DNA of 64,000 nt from Crenobacter caeni (GCF_010435965.1 NZ_JAAGAA010000006.1:62001-126000), one strand, 5' to 3'. Shown: positions 10,355 to 19,185, counted from the stretch's first letter. Numbers and translations: made by a program. The notes: generated by a model from the sequence alone, not told the origin.

Positions 10355-11694
10355 GCCGCCTCTCCGTCCGCCTGCGGCTTCTTGCGGCGCGGCCGGCGAC
10401 GGCGCTTCCTGGCCGGCGCGTCGTCGTCGTGCACGTTGTCGACCAGCGCCTGGCGCGCGTCGGCGTCGGCGCGCTGGAACGCGGTCCACCAGTCGACCAG
10501 CGATTGCGGCACTTCGCCGGCGGCGGCCCGAAGCGCCAGGAAGTCGTACCCGGCGCGAAAACGCGGCTGCTCGAGGAAGCGGAACGGGCGCGCGCCGGCG
10601 CGCGAAGTGAAGCGCGGCTGCTGCACCCAGATCTCGCGCATCGTCGTGCTGAAGCGGCGCGGAATCGCAAAATCGTTGTCCTGCGTCGACTCGACGTCGG
10701 CCATCGCCTGTGCGAGCGCCGGCACCGGCTTCTCGCCCTCGGCCTGCAGTTCGCGCCAGCGCTTCTCGACCTGCGGCCACAACAGGGACGCCAGCAGGAA
10801 GCCGACCGACACCGGACGGTCTTCGCGGATGCGCGCGTCGGTGCTATCGAGCGCGCGGCGCACGAAGCTGCCCTCGCCCATTTCGGTCAACACCGCGTCG
10901 AGCAGCGGGAAGGCACCCTGCGCCAGCCCCTCGTCGCGCAGCTTGGCGAGGCAGGCGTAGGCGTGGCCGCTGAGCAGCAGCTTGAGCAGCTCGTCGAACA
11001 GGCGCGCCGCCGGCTCGTTGCGCAGCAAGGCCGCGTGCTGCGCGATCGGGCGGCGGGTGCCCTCGTCGATCTCGAAGCCGAGCTTGGCCGCCAGGCGCAC
11101 CGCGCGCAGCATGCGCACCGGGTCTTCCTGGTAGCGGCGCGCCGGCTGGCCGATCATCACCAGCTTTTTGGCCTTGATGTCGCGCATGCCGTTGTGGAAG
11201 TCGACGACGCTCTCGTCGGCCGGGTTGTAGAACAGCGCGTTGACGGTGAAGTCGCGGCGGTGCGCGTCCTCTTCCTGCGAGCCGTAGCTGTTGTCGGCCA
11301 TGATGCGGCCTTCCTCGTTGCGGCGGCCGACTTCGCCGCCGCGGAAGGTGGTCACCTCCAGCGTTTCGGGGCCGACCATCACGTGCACGATCTTGAAGCG
11401 GCGGCCGATGATGCGCGAGCGGCGGAACAGATGGTGGACCTGCTCGGGGGTCGCGTTGGTCGCGACGTCGAAGTCCTTGGGCGAGACGCCGAGCATCAGG
11501 TCGCGCACCGCGCCGCCGACGACGAAGGCGGAGAAACCCGCCTCCTGCAGCGTGGAAGTCACGCGCAAGGCGCCGCGGCTCAACTGGTCGCGGCGGATGC
11601 CGTGCATGGCAAAGGGAATGACTTTGGGCCTGCTGCGGCCACCACCCAGCGCACTGGGCAGGGCGAGCACTCGCCGGATGAACTTGCGGATCAT
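10351..11694 (-). CDS. pcnB: poly(A) polymerase I
   Basis: A 447-residue PcnB, a class II nucleotidyltransferase that adds 3' poly(A) tails to RNA and so promotes decay. VVGGAVRDL (59-67) and the catalytic DFD (Asp74, Asp76) are intact, followed by the motif IIGRRFKIVHV. The C-terminus is highly basic (KRRRRPRRKK), as is usual for RNA contact. The start at 11694 gives MIRKFIRR; codons further upstream lie in promoter DNA. It is the first gene of a long minus-strand run that continues with folK, the kinase and pan genes. Confidence 0.92.
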   Translation of the reverse strand: MIRKFIRRVLALPSALGGGRSRPKVIPFAMHGIRRDQLSRGALRVTSTLQEAGFSAFVVGGAVRDLMLGVSPKDFDVATNATPEQVHHLFRRSRIIGRRFKIVHVMVGPETLEVTTFRGGEVGRRNEEGRIMADNSYGSQEEDAHRRDFTVNALFYNPADESVVDFHNGMRDIKAKKLVMIGQPARRYQEDPVRMLRAVRLAAKLGFEIDEGTRRPIAQHAALLRNEPAARLFDELLKLLLSGHAYACLAKLRDEGLAQGAFPLLDAVLTEMGEGSFVRRALDSTDARIREDRPVSVGFLLASLLWPQVEKRWRELQAEGEKPVPALAQAMADVESTQDNDFAIPRRFSTTMREIWVQQPRFTSRAGARPFRFLEQPRFRAGYDFLALRAAAGEVPQSLVDWWTAFQRADADARQALVDNVHDDDAPARKRRRRPRRKKPQADGEAA

Positions 11695-11754
11695 GTGGAA
11701 GCGGATAGCGGATTTCGATTTTGGCCGCGGGACGCCGCGGCAGACATTCGGCGG

Positions 11755-11760
11755 ATTATA
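11755..11760 (-). promoter_or_regulatory. candidate pcnB -10 box
   Basis: A perfect TATAAT on the minus strand lies about 60 bp before the pcnB start. No strong -35 is seen at 17 bp. Confidence 0.4.
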
Positions 11761-11786
11761 GCGTGAAACACCGCCTCGCATAGAGC

Positions 11787-11816
11787 TTGACACGTCCACG
11801 CGCCGCAACATACGCT
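11787..11816 (+). promoter_or_regulatory. candidate promoter of the 102-residue gene
   Basis: A perfect -35 TTGACA (11787-11792) is followed after 18 bp by TACGCT (11811-11816). The leader to the ATG at 11985 would be about 160 nt and includes two adjacent hairpins (11837-11850 and 11855-11870). Confidence 0.35.
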
Positions 11817-11984
11817 GCCCTTGCTGCCCGGATTTCACCGTCCGGACGGTCCAACGGGGCGCAAGCCCCGGCGCCGATTTAATCGACAACTTGCAGGGCG
11901 CCAGAAAAATCCTGCTAAAGCGACGCCTGCGCGTATGCCGGGCGAGCACATTAAGGCGACCCCGCGCGACGACAAGGAATAACC

Positions 11985-12293
11985 ATGTACGACTGCCAGA
12001 CCGACACTTATACCGAATTCCAGTACGGTCAGACCGACCGCCCAGCCATCAAGCCGGGCGGCCTTCGCGGCCCGCTTGAGGCGATCAGCCCGGAGCCTGC
12101 CCAGCAAAGCGCCCTCGTTCGCCTGCTCGCGCACGCCAGCGCCCTGGGGTACGAATGCCGCCACCACGGCGACCGCGTGCGGGTGCTGGACGTCTGTTTG
12201 GAGCACGCGCTGCAGCTTGACGCAGCCTTCGGTGCCGAGCTTGCCATCCGCTGCGAGCTGCGCATCGACGGCTTCGTGCCGCTGCCAAGCTAG
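11985..12293 (+). CDS. hypothetical 102-residue protein
   Basis: Not recognised. The ATG at 11985 follows a good ribosome-binding site, AAGGA 8-12 bp upstream, which supports translation. The protein is soluble, acidic to neutral, without signal peptide or membrane segment, and is predicted to mix helix (QQSALVRLLAHASALGYE) and strand (DRVRVLDVCLEH). It stands alone between the divergent pcnB and norM, behind a structured leader. Confidence 0.6.
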   Translation: MYDCQTDTYTEFQYGQTDRPAIKPGGLRGPLEAISPEPAQQSALVRLLAHASALGYECRHHGDRVRVLDVCLEHALQLDAAFGAELAIRCELRIDGFVPLPS

Positions 12294-12319
12294 GACGCGG
12301 CGCGGACAAAAGGGAAAGG

Positions 12320-12338
12320 GCCCGCTACAATAGCGGGC
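12320..12338 (+). promoter_or_regulatory. norM -10 box inside a palindrome
   Basis: TACAAT (12326-12331) is a likely -10 for norM. It lies exactly inside a perfect 8-bp inverted repeat GCCCGCTA/TAGCGGGC with a 3-nt centre. The repeat extends outward with GGGAAAG/CTTTCCC, so it could be an operator or the terminator hairpin of the preceding gene. Confidence 0.45.
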
Positions 12339-12360
12339 TTTCCCCGTCCCGATTTTCCTC

Positions 12361-13764
12361 ATGCTGTTCGAACTGAACCGCGCACCGCGTGGCGCCATCG
12401 CCAGCGAAGCGCGCGCGCTGATCCACCTCGCGCTGCCGATGATGATCGCGCAGGTCGCCCAGGTCGGCACCGGCTTTGTCGACACCGTAATGGCCGGCAA
12501 CGTCAGCACCGACGACCTGGCCGCCGTCTCGCTGGGCTCCAGCGTGTTCATCACCGTCTACGTCACGCTGATGGGCGTGGTCGCCGCGCTCAACCCTATC
12601 CTGTCGCACCTGCTGGGCGCGAAAGAACACGCCCGCGTCGGCGAGACCGGCCGCCAGGGACTGTGGTTCGGCCTCTTCATCGGCGTGATCGGCACCTTGC
12701 TGATGTTCGCCAGCATGCCGCTACTTCGCGCCTGGCTCGACCTGCCCGCGCACGTGGAAGACATGACGGTGCTTTACGTCGCCGGTGCAGCCCTGGGCAT
12801 GCCCGCAGCGATGATGCACAGAAGCCTGCACGCGTACGCGTCCAGCCTCGGCCACCCGCGGCCGATCATGCTGGTCAGCCTCGCCGCGCTCGCGCTGAAC
12901 GTCCCGCTTAACTACATCCTGATCCATGGCCTGTTCGGCCTGCCCAAACTCGGCGGCGCAGGCTGCGGCTGGGCGACCGCCCTGGTGTTCTGGTTCAACG
13001 CGCTGGCGCTGTTCGCGTATATCGCGAAGACGCCTGCGCTACGCAAGTACGCGCTGACCGCGCGCTTCTCGCGCCCCGACTTCGCGCGCTTCGGCGAATT
13101 TCTCAAGCTGGGCGTGCCGATCGGCCTGTCGTTCTTCGTCGAGGTGAGCCTGTTCTCGTTCATCGCGCTCTTGGTCGCCCAGCTCGGCACACTGGTGGTC
13201 GCCGGCCACCAGGCGGTACTCAACTTCACGACCATCATCTACATGCTGCCGCAGAGCCTGTCGGTCGCGCTGACCGTGCGCGTCGGCCACGCGGTCGGCG
13301 CCGGCGACTACCTGAAGGCGCGCTTCGCGTCCGGGGTGGGCCTCGTCACCGGCCTGATCGCTTCCGCCGTCACCATGGTCGCCGTGCTGTTGCTGCGCGA
13401 GCCCATCATCCGCATGTACACCAACGACCCGCAGGTCGTCGCGCTGGGGCTGACGCTGCTATGGTTCGCCGCCGCCTACCAGCTGACCGACGCGGTGCAG
13501 ACGGTCGCCTCCGGCGCGCTGCGCGGCTACAAGCTCACCCGCGTGCCGCTCTTGATCCACCTGTTCTCGTTCTGGGTGCTGGGGCTGGGGCTGGGCTACG
13601 TGCTCGCCCTGACCGACTATCTGGTGCCAGCGATGGGCGTGACCGGCTTCTGGGCCGCGCTCGTCATCAGCCTGAGCGCCGCCGCGCTGTTCCTCGTCTA
13701 CTACCTCGCACGCGAGAGCCGGAAAAGGCTCGCTCGCCAAGCCCCCATGAAGGCCGCCGCATGA
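12361..13764 (+). CDS. norM: MATE family efflux pump
   Basis: A 467-residue multidrug and toxin extrusion protein with about 12 membrane segments in two repeats. The N-terminal ALPMMIAQVAQVGTGFVDT and internal GVPIGLSFFVEVSLF segments are the paired repeat starts typical of NorM. It would export cationic drugs in exchange for Na+ or H+ across the inner membrane. It ends in an ATGA overlap with murB, so the two are co-translated. Actual substrates are not visible from sequence. Confidence 0.88.
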   Translation: MLFELNRAPRGAIASEARALIHLALPMMIAQVAQVGTGFVDTVMAGNVSTDDLAAVSLGSSVFITVYVTLMGVVAALNPILSHLLGAKEHARVGETGRQGLWFGLFIGVIGTLLMFASMPLLRAWLDLPAHVEDMTVLYVAGAALGMPAAMMHRSLHAYASSLGHPRPIMLVSLAALALNVPLNYILIHGLFGLPKLGGAGCGWATALVFWFNALALFAYIAKTPALRKYALTARFSRPDFARFGEFLKLGVPIGLSFFVEVSLFSFIALLVAQLGTLVVAGHQAVLNFTTIIYMLPQSLSVALTVRVGHAVGAGDYLKARFASGVGLVTGLIASAVTMVAVLLLREPIIRMYTNDPQVVALGLTLLWFAAAYQLTDAVQTVASGALRGYKLTRVPLLIHLFSFWVLGLGLGYVLALTDYLVPAMGVTGFWAALVISLSAAALFLVYYLARESRKRLARQAPMKAAA

Positions 13765-14786
13765 CCCTGACCGTCCGCCAAGACGTTTCGCTCCGCCCGT
13801 TCAACACCTTCGGCCTTGACGCGCATGCCGCGCACTACGCAGAACTGACCGATCTCGCCGACCTGCCCGCGCTCCTGACACACGACACTTATCGTGCAGG
13901 GCCGGTGCTGTGGCTGGGCGGCGGCAGCAACATGCTGTTCACCCGAGACTGGCCAGGCCTTGTCGTGCGCGTCGCCACCCGCGGCGTACGCGTAGTCGAA
14001 GACGACGGCGACCGTGTCATTATCGAGGCGGCCGCGGGCGAGACCTGGCACGACTTTGTCAGCCACACCCTCGCGATGGGCCTGTCCGGGCTGGAGAACC
14101 TCAGCCTGATCCCGGGTACGGTCGGCGCAAGCCCGGTACAGAACATCGGCGCCTACGGGGTCGAAGTGAAGGACTGCATCACCGAAGTTGTCTGCGCGGA
14201 CCTTGCCGCCGGCGGCGCGCCGCGCGTGCTCTCCAACGCCGAGTGCCGCTTCGGCTACCGCGACAGCGTGTTCAAGCACGAGCTGGCCGGCCGCCTGCTG
14301 GTGACCGCGGTGCGCTTCGCGTTTACGCGCGGCGGCGTGGCCAACACCGCCTACGGCGATATCGGCGCCGAGCTCGCCGCTCGCGGCATCAAGGCGCCGA
14401 CGCCGGCCGAAGTTGGAGAAGCCGTATGCACGATCCGCCGGCGCAAGCTGCCCGACCCGGCCGTGCTCGGCAACGCCGGCAGCTTCTTCAAGAATCCGGT
14501 GCTCGACGCGGACGCCGCCGCGCGCCTGATCGAACACCACCCGACGCTGCCGCACTACCCGGCACCTAACGGCCGCGTGAAGCTGGCCGCCGGCTGGCTG
14601 ATCGACCAGGCAGGACTCAAGGGCTACCGCGCGGGCGACGCCGGCGTGCACGAGAAGCAGGCGCTGGTGCTGGTCAACCACGGCGAGGCGAGCGGCGGCG
14701 AACTGCTTGCCCTCGCCCGCCTGGTACAACAGACGGTGCGCGAGCGCTACGGCGTCGAACTCGAGCCCGAGCCGCTGGTGATCTGA
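13761..14786 (+). CDS. murB: UDP-N-acetylenolpyruvoylglucosamine reductase
   Basis: A 341-residue type I MurB, the FAD-dependent NADPH reductase that makes UDP-MurNAc for peptidoglycan. LWLGGGSNMLF is the FAD-binding segment, PGTVGASPVQNIGAYG is conserved, and GNAGSFFKNP contains the catalytic serine. Length and domain layout match the E. coli type. The ATG at 13761 overlaps the norM stop (ATGA). Its stop is directly adjacent to the stop of the convergent MAPEG gene. Essential cell-wall gene, cytoplasmic product. Confidence 0.95.
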   Translation: MTLTVRQDVSLRPFNTFGLDAHAAHYAELTDLADLPALLTHDTYRAGPVLWLGGGSNMLFTRDWPGLVVRVATRGVRVVEDDGDRVIIEAAAGETWHDFVSHTLAMGLSGLENLSLIPGTVGASPVQNIGAYGVEVKDCITEVVCADLAAGGAPRVLSNAECRFGYRDSVFKHELAGRLLVTAVRFAFTRGGVANTAYGDIGAELAARGIKAPTPAEVGEAVCTIRRRKLPDPAVLGNAGSFFKNPVLDADAAARLIEHHPTLPHYPAPNGRVKLAAGWLIDQAGLKGYRAGDAGVHEKQALVLVNHGEASGGELLALARLVQQTVRERYGVELEPEPLVI

Positions 14787-15173
14787 TCAGGCGCGCAAGA
14801 GCGCCGCGCCGTAGAGCAGCATCGCCGACGCGAACGCGGCAAGCCACGCGAGTGAGCGCAGCGTCGGCCGGTCGGCGATGTAAAACACGCCGTGCAGCAC
14901 GCGGCCGGCGACAAACACTAGCGCTGCCGCGTTCATCAGCGCTGGCGGCACCTGCGTCACCCACGCGGCGAACAGCGCACCCAGCCACACCGGCAGTGCT
15001 TCCCAGCTGTTCTGCTGTGCCCAGTTCGCCCGCTGCCGGTAACCAACGGCGCGCGCGAGCACCTCGCGCGGGCGGGCGTTGTCGTACGGCGCCCCCGCCT
15101 TCGCGCACACCGTCCACACCAGCGGCAACAAGGCCGCGACCAACAAGCTTGCCAGCGGTAACAGCATCGGCAT
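14787..15173 (-). CDS. MAPEG family membrane protein
   Basis: A 128-residue integral membrane protein with four hydrophobic segments, near residues 5-22, 60-75, 80-96 and 105-125. ANWAQQNSWEALPVW is typical of the bacterial MAPEG group, relatives of microsomal glutathione transferases. Enzyme activity in bacterial members is mostly unproved. It lies 21 bp after the CbiM-like gene in the same direction and may be cotranscribed with it. Confidence 0.8.
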   Translation of the reverse strand: MPMLLPLASLLVAALLPLVWTVCAKAGAPYDNARPREVLARAVGYRQRANWAQQNSWEALPVWLGALFAAWVTQVPPALMNAAALVFVAGRVLHGVFYIADRPTLRSLAWLAAFASAMLLYGAALLRA

Positions 15174-15194
15174 CCTCCCTTTTCAAGATCCGTT

Positions 15195-15860
15195 TCAGTC
15201 TTCGCGCCCGAGGTAATGCGCGTCGTCGAACGTCGACACCCACTGCGGGCGGTAGACCACCAGCACCGCCGCCAGCAGCCCGGTCATGAACGCCTCGGAC
15301 CACGACAGCAGGAAATAGAACGGCAGCGCCTCCTCGAGCAACAGCTCGGCCGGGTACGCGCCAGAGAGATAGAGCTGCGCCAGAGCGGCGAGCGACGCGA
15401 GAAGCAGGCTGCTGCCACCGCCGACAAAGGCGACCACGAACAGGTAGACGAAGTAGTTAGCCGGCAGACGGCGCCGCGCGAACCGGTACACAGCCCACAC
15501 CCACGCCACCGGCACGCACGCCATCGCGAGAAAGTTCGGCCCGAAGGCCAAAAGACCGGCCTGCCCGGCCAGGCTCACCGCCGCGATCACCACCGCGAGC
15601 GAGACGAGCGCCGCCGCAGGCCCGCCCATCAGCGTGAGCAGCGCCGCACCCAGCAGGTGGAACGACAGCCCCTCGCGCACCCCGCCCGCCAGCAGCCACG
15701 CGGCGAGCACGCAGACGGTCGCGCCCGCGAGCGCGCCGGCCAACGGCGGTGCGGGCGGCCGCGTTCTCAGCCACGCCAAGGCGAGTGACAGCACGCAGCA
15801 CGAGAGCACGACGCTCGCGATCAGCCAGCCCTCGGGAAATGGTGCGGCGAACAGGTTCAT
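15195..15860 (-). CDS. CbiM-like energy-coupling factor permease
   Basis: A 221-residue inner-membrane protein with six or more hydrophobic segments. The segment FHLLGAALLTLMGGPAAALV matches the CbiM/NikM permease core. CbiM proteins carry Co2+ or Ni2+ and use an N-terminal MHI motif with His2; here the N-terminus is MNLFAAPFPEGW, so His2 is missing. No ECF ATPase or T-component gene is adjacent. Membrane transport is likely; cobalt or nickel specificity is doubtful. Confidence 0.7.
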   Translation of the reverse strand: MNLFAAPFPEGWLIASVVLSCCVLSLALAWLRTRPPAPPLAGALAGATVCVLAAWLLAGGVREGLSFHLLGAALLTLMGGPAAALVSLAVVIAAVSLAGQAGLLAFGPNFLAMACVPVAWVWAVYRFARRRLPANYFVYLFVVAFVGGGSSLLLASLAALAQLYLSGAYPAELLLEEALPFYFLLSWSEAFMTGLLAAVLVVYRPQWVSTFDDAHYLGRED

Positions 15861-15962
15861 GGCAATCGGGTTTTATTTGTCATCGCCGGATGATAGCAGA
15901 GCGGCACGACACCCGGCCCCGCCGCACGGTAGAATCCTCCTTTTGCCGTCACGGAGCCGTCC

Positions 15963-16802
15963 ATGCCCACGCTTCCCGCCGCCCACCTGATCGCCGCCGA
16001 CGTCAGCCGCGCCCTCGCCGAGGATATCGGCGCGCGCGACTGGACCGCCGAACTCGTCGCCGACAACGCCGACGGCCGCGCCCGCGTCGTCGCGCGCGAA
16101 GCCGGCGTGATCGCCGGGCAAGCCTGGTTCGACGAGGCGTTCCGCCAGGTCGACACGCGCTGCCGCGTGCTGTGGCTGATCAAGGAAGGCGAAACCGTCG
16201 AGGCCGGGCGCACGCTGTGCGAGATCGAAGGGCCGGCGCGCGCGCTGTTGACCGCCGAGCGCACCGCGCTGAACTTCCTGCAACTGCTTTCCGCCGTCGC
16301 CAGCGAGGCGCGCCGCTACGTCGACGCCGTCGCCGGCACCCGCGCGCGCGTGCTCGACACCCGCAAGACGCTGCCCGGCTTGCGCTTCGCGCAGAAGTAC
16401 GCGGTGACCGCCGGCGGCGGCTGCAACCAGCGCGTCGGCCTGTTCGACGGCATCCTGATCAAGGAAAACCATATCGCGGCGGCCGGGTCGATCCGCCAGG
16501 CGCTCGCGGCCGCGTTTGCGCTGGCGCCAGAGGGCGTCAGCGTGCAGGTGGAAGTGGAGACGCTTGATGAGCTTGACGAGGCGCTGGACGCCGGCGCGAA
16601 GCTGGTGCTACTCGACAATATGTCGCTTGATCAGATGCGCGAGGCGGTCGCGCGCAGCGCGGGCCGCGCCGAACTGGAAGCATCGGGCGGGGTGGACCTT
16701 GAGAGCATCCGCGAGATCGCCAAGACCGGCGTCGACCGCATCTCGGTCGGCAAGCTGACCAAGGACGTGCGCGCGCTCGACCTGTCGATGCGCTTCGCCT
16801 GA
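15963..16802 (+). CDS. nadC: nicotinate-nucleotide pyrophosphorylase
   Basis: A 279-residue NadC, which converts quinolinate and PRPP to nicotinate mononucleotide in NAD synthesis. The quinolinate-binding [16 protein letters not shown] and [20 protein letters not shown] segments are intact, as is the C-terminal barrel end [12 protein letters not shown]. The ATG at 15963 follows a GGAG site, and a TAGAAT -10-like box lies about 25 bp upstream. It is divergent from the CbiM-like gene. nadA and nadB are not in the window. Confidence 0.95.
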   Translation: MPTLPAAHLIAADVSRALAEDIGARDWTAELVADNADGRARVVAREAGVIAGQAWFDEAFRQVDTRCRVLWLIKEGETVEAGRTLCEIEGPARALLTAERTALNFLQLLSAVASEARRYVDAVAGTRARVLDTRKTLPGLRFAQKYAVTAGGGCNQRVGLFDGILIKENHIAAAGSIRQALAAAFALAPEGVSVQVEVETLDELDEALDAGAKLVLLDNMSLDQMREAVARSAGRAELEASGGVDLESIREIAKTGVDRISVGKLTKDVRALDLSMRFA

Positions 16803-16811
16803 GACCCCGCT

Positions 16812-17450
16812 CTAAGCTGGATCGGCCAGACAGGCGGCCAACTGGTAGAGCATGCCGGCGGTCGCCCCCCAGATGAAGCGCCCCTGGTAATCGAGCGCGC
16901 GGAACTGGCCGCGCAGGCCGCCGCGCTCGAACGGGTGGGTCTGGTAAAGCCCCGTGTCCAGCGCAAGCTCTAGCGGCAGCTCGAACACCTCGGCGACTTC
17001 GCCCGGGTCGGCCGCGAGCACCAGCGGCGGCTCGGCCACCGCTACCACCGGGTGGATGCGGAAACCCGACAGCGTCGGGTAGGCTTCCATCACGCCGGCC
17101 ACCCTCACCCGCGCGGTATCCAGCCCGACCTCCTCGTTCGCCTCGCGCAGCGCGGCCGCCACTACGCCCTCATCGCTCGCCTCGACCTTGCCGCCGGGAA
17201 AGCTGATCTGCCCGGCGTGGCTGTTGAGTTGCTCGGAGCGCCGGGTCAGCAGCACCGCGGGCGCGCCCTGGTGCCAGACCAGCACGATCAGCACCGCCGC
17301 CTCGCGCAGCGCCACATGCGCAGGAAAGGCCTGAGACAGCTCGGGCGACGGCGGCCGCGGCGCATGACGCAGGCGCGCGCACAGCACCTCGTGCGCAGCA
17401 CGCGGATCATCCAGCCGCCACAGCGGCGTCTCGGGGGGCAGACTGTTCAT
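16812..17450 (-). CDS. nudL: Nudix hydrolase, CoA pyrophosphatase type
   Basis: A 212-residue Nudix enzyme. The Nudix box starts GGKVEASDEG and ends LREANEEVGL. Upstream, LLTRRSEQLNSHAGQISFPG is the UPF0035 signature of CoA and acyl-CoA pyrophosphatases. It would cleave CoA to phosphopantetheine and 3',5'-ADP. The start at 17450 follows AGGGG; the frame is open far upstream through the next gene but without homology. A terminator separates it from the EamA gene. It converges with nadC. Confidence 0.88.
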   Translation of the reverse strand: MNSLPPETPLWRLDDPRAAHEVLCARLRHAPRPPSPELSQAFPAHVALREAAVLIVLVWHQGAPAVLLTRRSEQLNSHAGQISFPGGKVEASDEGVVAAALREANEEVGLDTARVRVAGVMEAYPTLSGFRIHPVVAVAEPPLVLAADPGEVAEVFELPLELALDTGLYQTHPFERGGLRGQFRALDYQGRFIWGATAGMLYQLAACLADPA

Positions 17451-17472
17451 GCCCCTATCTTGATCGTCAACC

Positions 17473-17503
17473 AAAAAAAACGCCAGCCGGATTGGCTGGC
17501 GTT
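17473..17503 (-). terminator. intrinsic terminator after the EamA gene
   Basis: A 10-bp stem (17479-17488 with 17494-17503) with a 5-nt loop is followed on the minus strand by eight Ts. Confidence 0.85.
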
Positions 17504-17518
17504 GCTGTTCACGTTCTG

Positions 17519-18481
17519 TCAGCGCCCCATCGGCAGCGCGTCGCCCTGCAACAAGGCACGCAACCACGGCGGCAGATCGGGGACGCGCGCCGCGCACAAC
17601 ACGATGCCGCCCATGATCGCGGCAAAACCGGCCAGATGGAAGAGAGCCAGCGTCTCGCCGAGAAAGGCGAACGACAGCAGGCTGGACGCTGCCGGCAGCA
17701 GGTTCATGAAGTTGCCGGTACGCTCCGACCCCAGCTGGACGACGGCGCGGTTGTAGAACACGTAGGCGAGCACCGACGGAAAAACCGCCAGGTAGACGAC
17801 GGCGGCAGCGGTCTCGCCGCTCCACAGCGCGGGCGTCAGCGTGGCCGGCTCGAACACCAGCGCGAGCGGCAGCAACATGGCGGTGCCCAGCGCCGTCTGC
17901 ACCAGCAGCAAGACGCTGCCGTCCAGTCCGCGCGGCAAGGTGGAAACGATCAGCGTGTAGATCGCCCAGCACAGGCTCGCGCCCAACAGCCACATTTCGC
18001 CCGCCCCCATCCCCTGCTCGATGAGCGCCTGCGGCCGCCCGCCGGTCGCGATCAGTAAGGCCCCGGCCACCGCGCAGGCGACGCCGGCCCACGCGCGGGC
18101 CGGCAGGCGCCGCCCGAGCAGGGTCGCGCCCAACAGCAGGATCCACACCGGTGTGAAGGTCTGCAGTGCGGCCGCGCTGGTCGCGCTGGCGCTGGCGACG
18201 CCCAGGTAGATCAGCGCGTTGTTGCCGACGATACCGAACAGCGCGAGCCACACCAGGCGGTGGCGTACCGCCCACAGGGCGGCGCGCTCGCGCACCAGCG
18301 TGCGGCAGACAAAGGGGAACAGCACGACGGTCGCCCCGCCCCAGCGCCAGAAGGCGAGCCACAGCGGGGTCAGTTCGGCGCGGAACGCGCGGGCGATCAC
18401 GACATTGCTCGCCCAGAACAAGATGGCAAAAACGACAAGCAGCACCGGACGGGCGGTGCTGCTGGGAGCGGGGGACGACAT
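17519..18481 (-). CDS. EamA/DMT family transporter
   Basis: A 320-residue inner-membrane protein with ten predicted membrane segments in two EamA repeats, starting near LLVVFAILFWASNVVIARAF and near GEMWLLGASLCWAIYTLIV. Drug/metabolite transporters of this type export amino acids or metabolites; the substrate is unknown. The ATG at 18481 is preferred over an upstream TTG. A 12-bp perfect palindrome about 80 bp upstream suggests control by a GntR-type regulator. A terminator follows. Confidence 0.85.
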   Translation of the reverse strand: MSSPAPSSTARPVLLVVFAILFWASNVVIARAFRAELTPLWLAFWRWGGATVVLFPFVCRTLVRERAALWAVRHRLVWLALFGIVGNNALIYLGVASASATSAAALQTFTPVWILLLGATLLGRRLPARAWAGVACAVAGALLIATGGRPQALIEQGMGAGEMWLLGASLCWAIYTLIVSTLPRGLDGSVLLLVQTALGTAMLLPLALVFEPATLTPALWSGETAAAVVYLAVFPSVLAYVFYNRAVVQLGSERTGNFMNLLPAASSLLSFAFLGETLALFHLAGFAAIMGGIVLCAARVPDLPPWLRALLQGDALPMGR

Positions 18482-18559
18482 GGCAGCGCAGGGCAATGAA
18501 AACGGAAGAAGCGCGGATACTAAGCCCGGCCCCTTCCTGTCACCTTGATCTCGCGCAAT

Positions 18560-18571
18560 ATTGTATACAAT
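18560..18571 (-). promoter_or_regulatory. 12-bp palindrome upstream of the EamA gene
   Basis: ATTGTATACAAT is a perfect palindrome in an AT-rich stretch 79 bp before the EamA start, overlapping a TACAAT -10-like box. It resembles GntR-family operators (TTGTATACAA). Confidence 0.45.
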
Positions 18572-18608
18572 CTACAAACAAAGCAACAAAACGCCCTGCG
18601 CAAAGCGA

Positions 18609-19094
18609 TCAGTCGCGGAAATTATTGAACTGCAACGGAAAATCGGTCACTTCCTTGCGCATCAGCGCGATCACTTCCTGCAGGATGTCGCGCTTGGCGC
18701 CGGTGACGCGCACCGACTCGCCCTGGATGCTCGCCTGCACCTTGAGCTTGGAGTCCTTGATCATGCGGGTCAGCTTCTTGGCAAGTTCGGTCTCGATGCC
18801 TTCCTTGACCGTGATCACCTGCTTGGCCTTGTTGCCGCCGATCGTTTCGAGCTTGCCGTGGTCGAGGCAACGCACGTCGATGCCGCGCTTGGAGAGCTTG
18901 CCCAGCAGGATGTCCTTAACCTGGTCGATCTGGAATTCGGAGTCGGCGTAGATGGTCAGCACCTTGTCGGCCTGCTCGATCTTGGCGGACGAGCCCTTGA
19001 AGTCGTAACGGGTACCGACTTCCTTGACCGACTGCTCGACGGCGTTGCGCACTTCGACGAGATTTACTTCGGAGACGATGTCAAAAGACGGCAT
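18609..19094 (-). CDS. yajQ: YajQ family nucleotide-binding protein
   Basis: A 161-residue YajQ-like protein. [19 protein letters not shown] and the end [19 protein letters not shown] are nearly invariant in the family. Some members bind cyclic di-GMP and act with transcription factors in virulence control; whether this one does is unknown. The ATG at 19094 follows AAGGAA, a strong ribosome-binding site. A PAS-GGDEF-EAL protein is also encoded in this window, but no direct link is visible. Confidence 0.92.
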   Translation of the reverse strand: MPSFDIVSEVNLVEVRNAVEQSVKEVGTRYDFKGSSAKIEQADKVLTIYADSEFQIDQVKDILLGKLSKRGIDVRCLDHGKLETIGGNKAKQVITVKEGIETELAKKLTRMIKDSKLKVQASIQGESVRVTGAKRDILQEVIALMRKEVTDFPLQFNNFRD

Positions 19095-19151
19095 GTTGAG
19101 GTTCCTTGGGAAGTTGAGCCGCACATTCTAGCGCCACGCAAGCCCCGCAGC

Positions 19152-19177
19152 AAAAAGGGCCGCAGCAAGCGGCCCTT
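19152..19177 (-). terminator. intrinsic terminator downstream of the 64-residue ORF
   Basis: GGGCCGC (19157-19163) pairs with GCGGCCC (19169-19175), with a 5-nt loop and flanking A/T pairs. Five Ts follow on the minus strand. It is the second of two tandem terminators. Confidence 0.7.
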
Positions 19178-19185
19178 CCCTCCCG

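Noticed and set aside
17451-18362. Upstream extension of the Nudix frame to 516 residues
   Set aside because: It runs antiframe through the EamA gene and across a terminator; only the last 212 residues have Nudix homology.
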